Origin: Desertivirga brevis
GTDB lineage: Bacteria; Bacteroidota; Bacteroidia; Sphingobacteriales; Sphingobacteriaceae
DNA: 64,000 bases
NCBI RefSeq assembly: GCF_017355835.1
Contig: NZ_JAFEWF010000012.1
Coordinates: 145,860-209,859, forward strand
Reading direction: 5' to 3'
How positions within the stretch are numbered: the stretch's first letter is position 1; each line of letters begins with the position of its first letter. The notes beneath the pieces are model-generated. The model saw nothing but the letters and a program-made list of their open reading frames with translations. It was not told the DNA's origin and made no database searches. A program made the translations under genes and the position numbers. This document shows, piece after piece, positions 63,936 to 64,000 of this stretch.

Positions 63936-64000
63936 AGATCTCTGATATTCTTATGGTTGATCGTCATGATATTCTCCAGGGCGTATTTTAACCATCGGTA
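63871..64000 (-). mobile_element. End of an IS66-like element (partial)
   Basis: From about 63871 the sequence no longer fits the ISL3 element and carries the 3' end of a minus-strand IS66-like gene. The start GTGTATCCGCCC may be the element end. The rest lies outside the window. Confidence 0.4.
63890..64000 (-). CDS. IS66-family transposase, C-terminal end (partial)
   Basis: Thirty-six codons are open to the window edge. The peptide YRWLKYALENIMTINHKN then RDLYPQNFKK fits the C-terminal motif of IS66 transposases (WLK..LE.I followed by L.P.N.K). The match is short, so another gene is possible. It runs opposite to the truncated ISL3 transposase. Confidence 0.45.
   Translation of the reverse strand, partial: YRWLKYALENIMTINHKNIRDLYPQNFKKLVETDNM

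Overview
The window reads as chromosomal DNA of a Bacteroidota bacterium, most likely Sphingobacteriaceae (Pedobacter-like). Support comes from four SusC/SusD pairs, three ECF sigma/FecR switches, promoters with a TAnnTTTG -7 box (the rpsF promoter is textbook: TTG, 19 nt, TACATTTG), a fused ResB-CcsA cytochrome c assembly protein and an rpsF-rpsR-rplI operon without ssb. The genus is inferred; no rRNA or tRNA gene was seen.

Region 1 (1-31.3 kb) is a large polysaccharide utilisation region. It holds GH43, DUF2264 (GH154-like), GH35, GH127, GH43 and GH2 enzymes, an AraC regulator, an old yellow enzyme, and two complete sigma / FecR / SusC / SusD cassettes on the plus strand. The enzyme set fits arabinose- and galactose-rich pectin side chains or arabinogalactan. 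Region 2 (31.5-39.3 kb, minus strand) is a third sigma / FecR / SusC / SusD cassette ending in a phosphodiesterase of the nucleotide pyrophosphatase type, suggesting import of a phosphodiester-containing substrate.

Region 3 (39.6-44.2 kb) is the part most likely to hold something undescribed. An OmpR-type response regulator and histidine kinase sit between a divergent two-gene operon and genes for an OmpH/Skp-like chaperone and a stand-alone receiver. Four promoters here share one geometry: TTAAG half-sites repeated every 11 bp, with the last half-site starting exactly 15 bp before the -7 box. Two of them appear to drive short RNAs of about 60-70 nt that share a linker and a GNRA-loop terminator hairpin. 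One of these RNAs lies in the leader of the response regulator gene itself. I read this as a self-regulated envelope-type regulon with sibling small RNAs.

Region 4 (44.3-52.7 kb) is a pectin module: pectin methylesterase, two tandem rhamnogalacturonan acetylesterase-like SGNH esterases and a fourth SusC/SusD pair whose SusC lacks the STN signalling domain. Region 5 (52.8-62.5 kb) is mostly housekeeping: alpha/beta hydrolase, SPW-repeat membrane protein, an unknown protein, CcsBA, ribosomal proteins S6, S18 and L9, MtgA and small conserved proteins. The right edge (62.7-64 kb) holds an ISAon1/ISL3-type element whose transposase is cut off where an IS66-like element begins.

A second cross-cutting signal is a stem-loop of 7-8 bp with a 15-16 nt loop in each of the three FecR-SusC gaps. 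The loops are similar, closest between the first and third cassettes.
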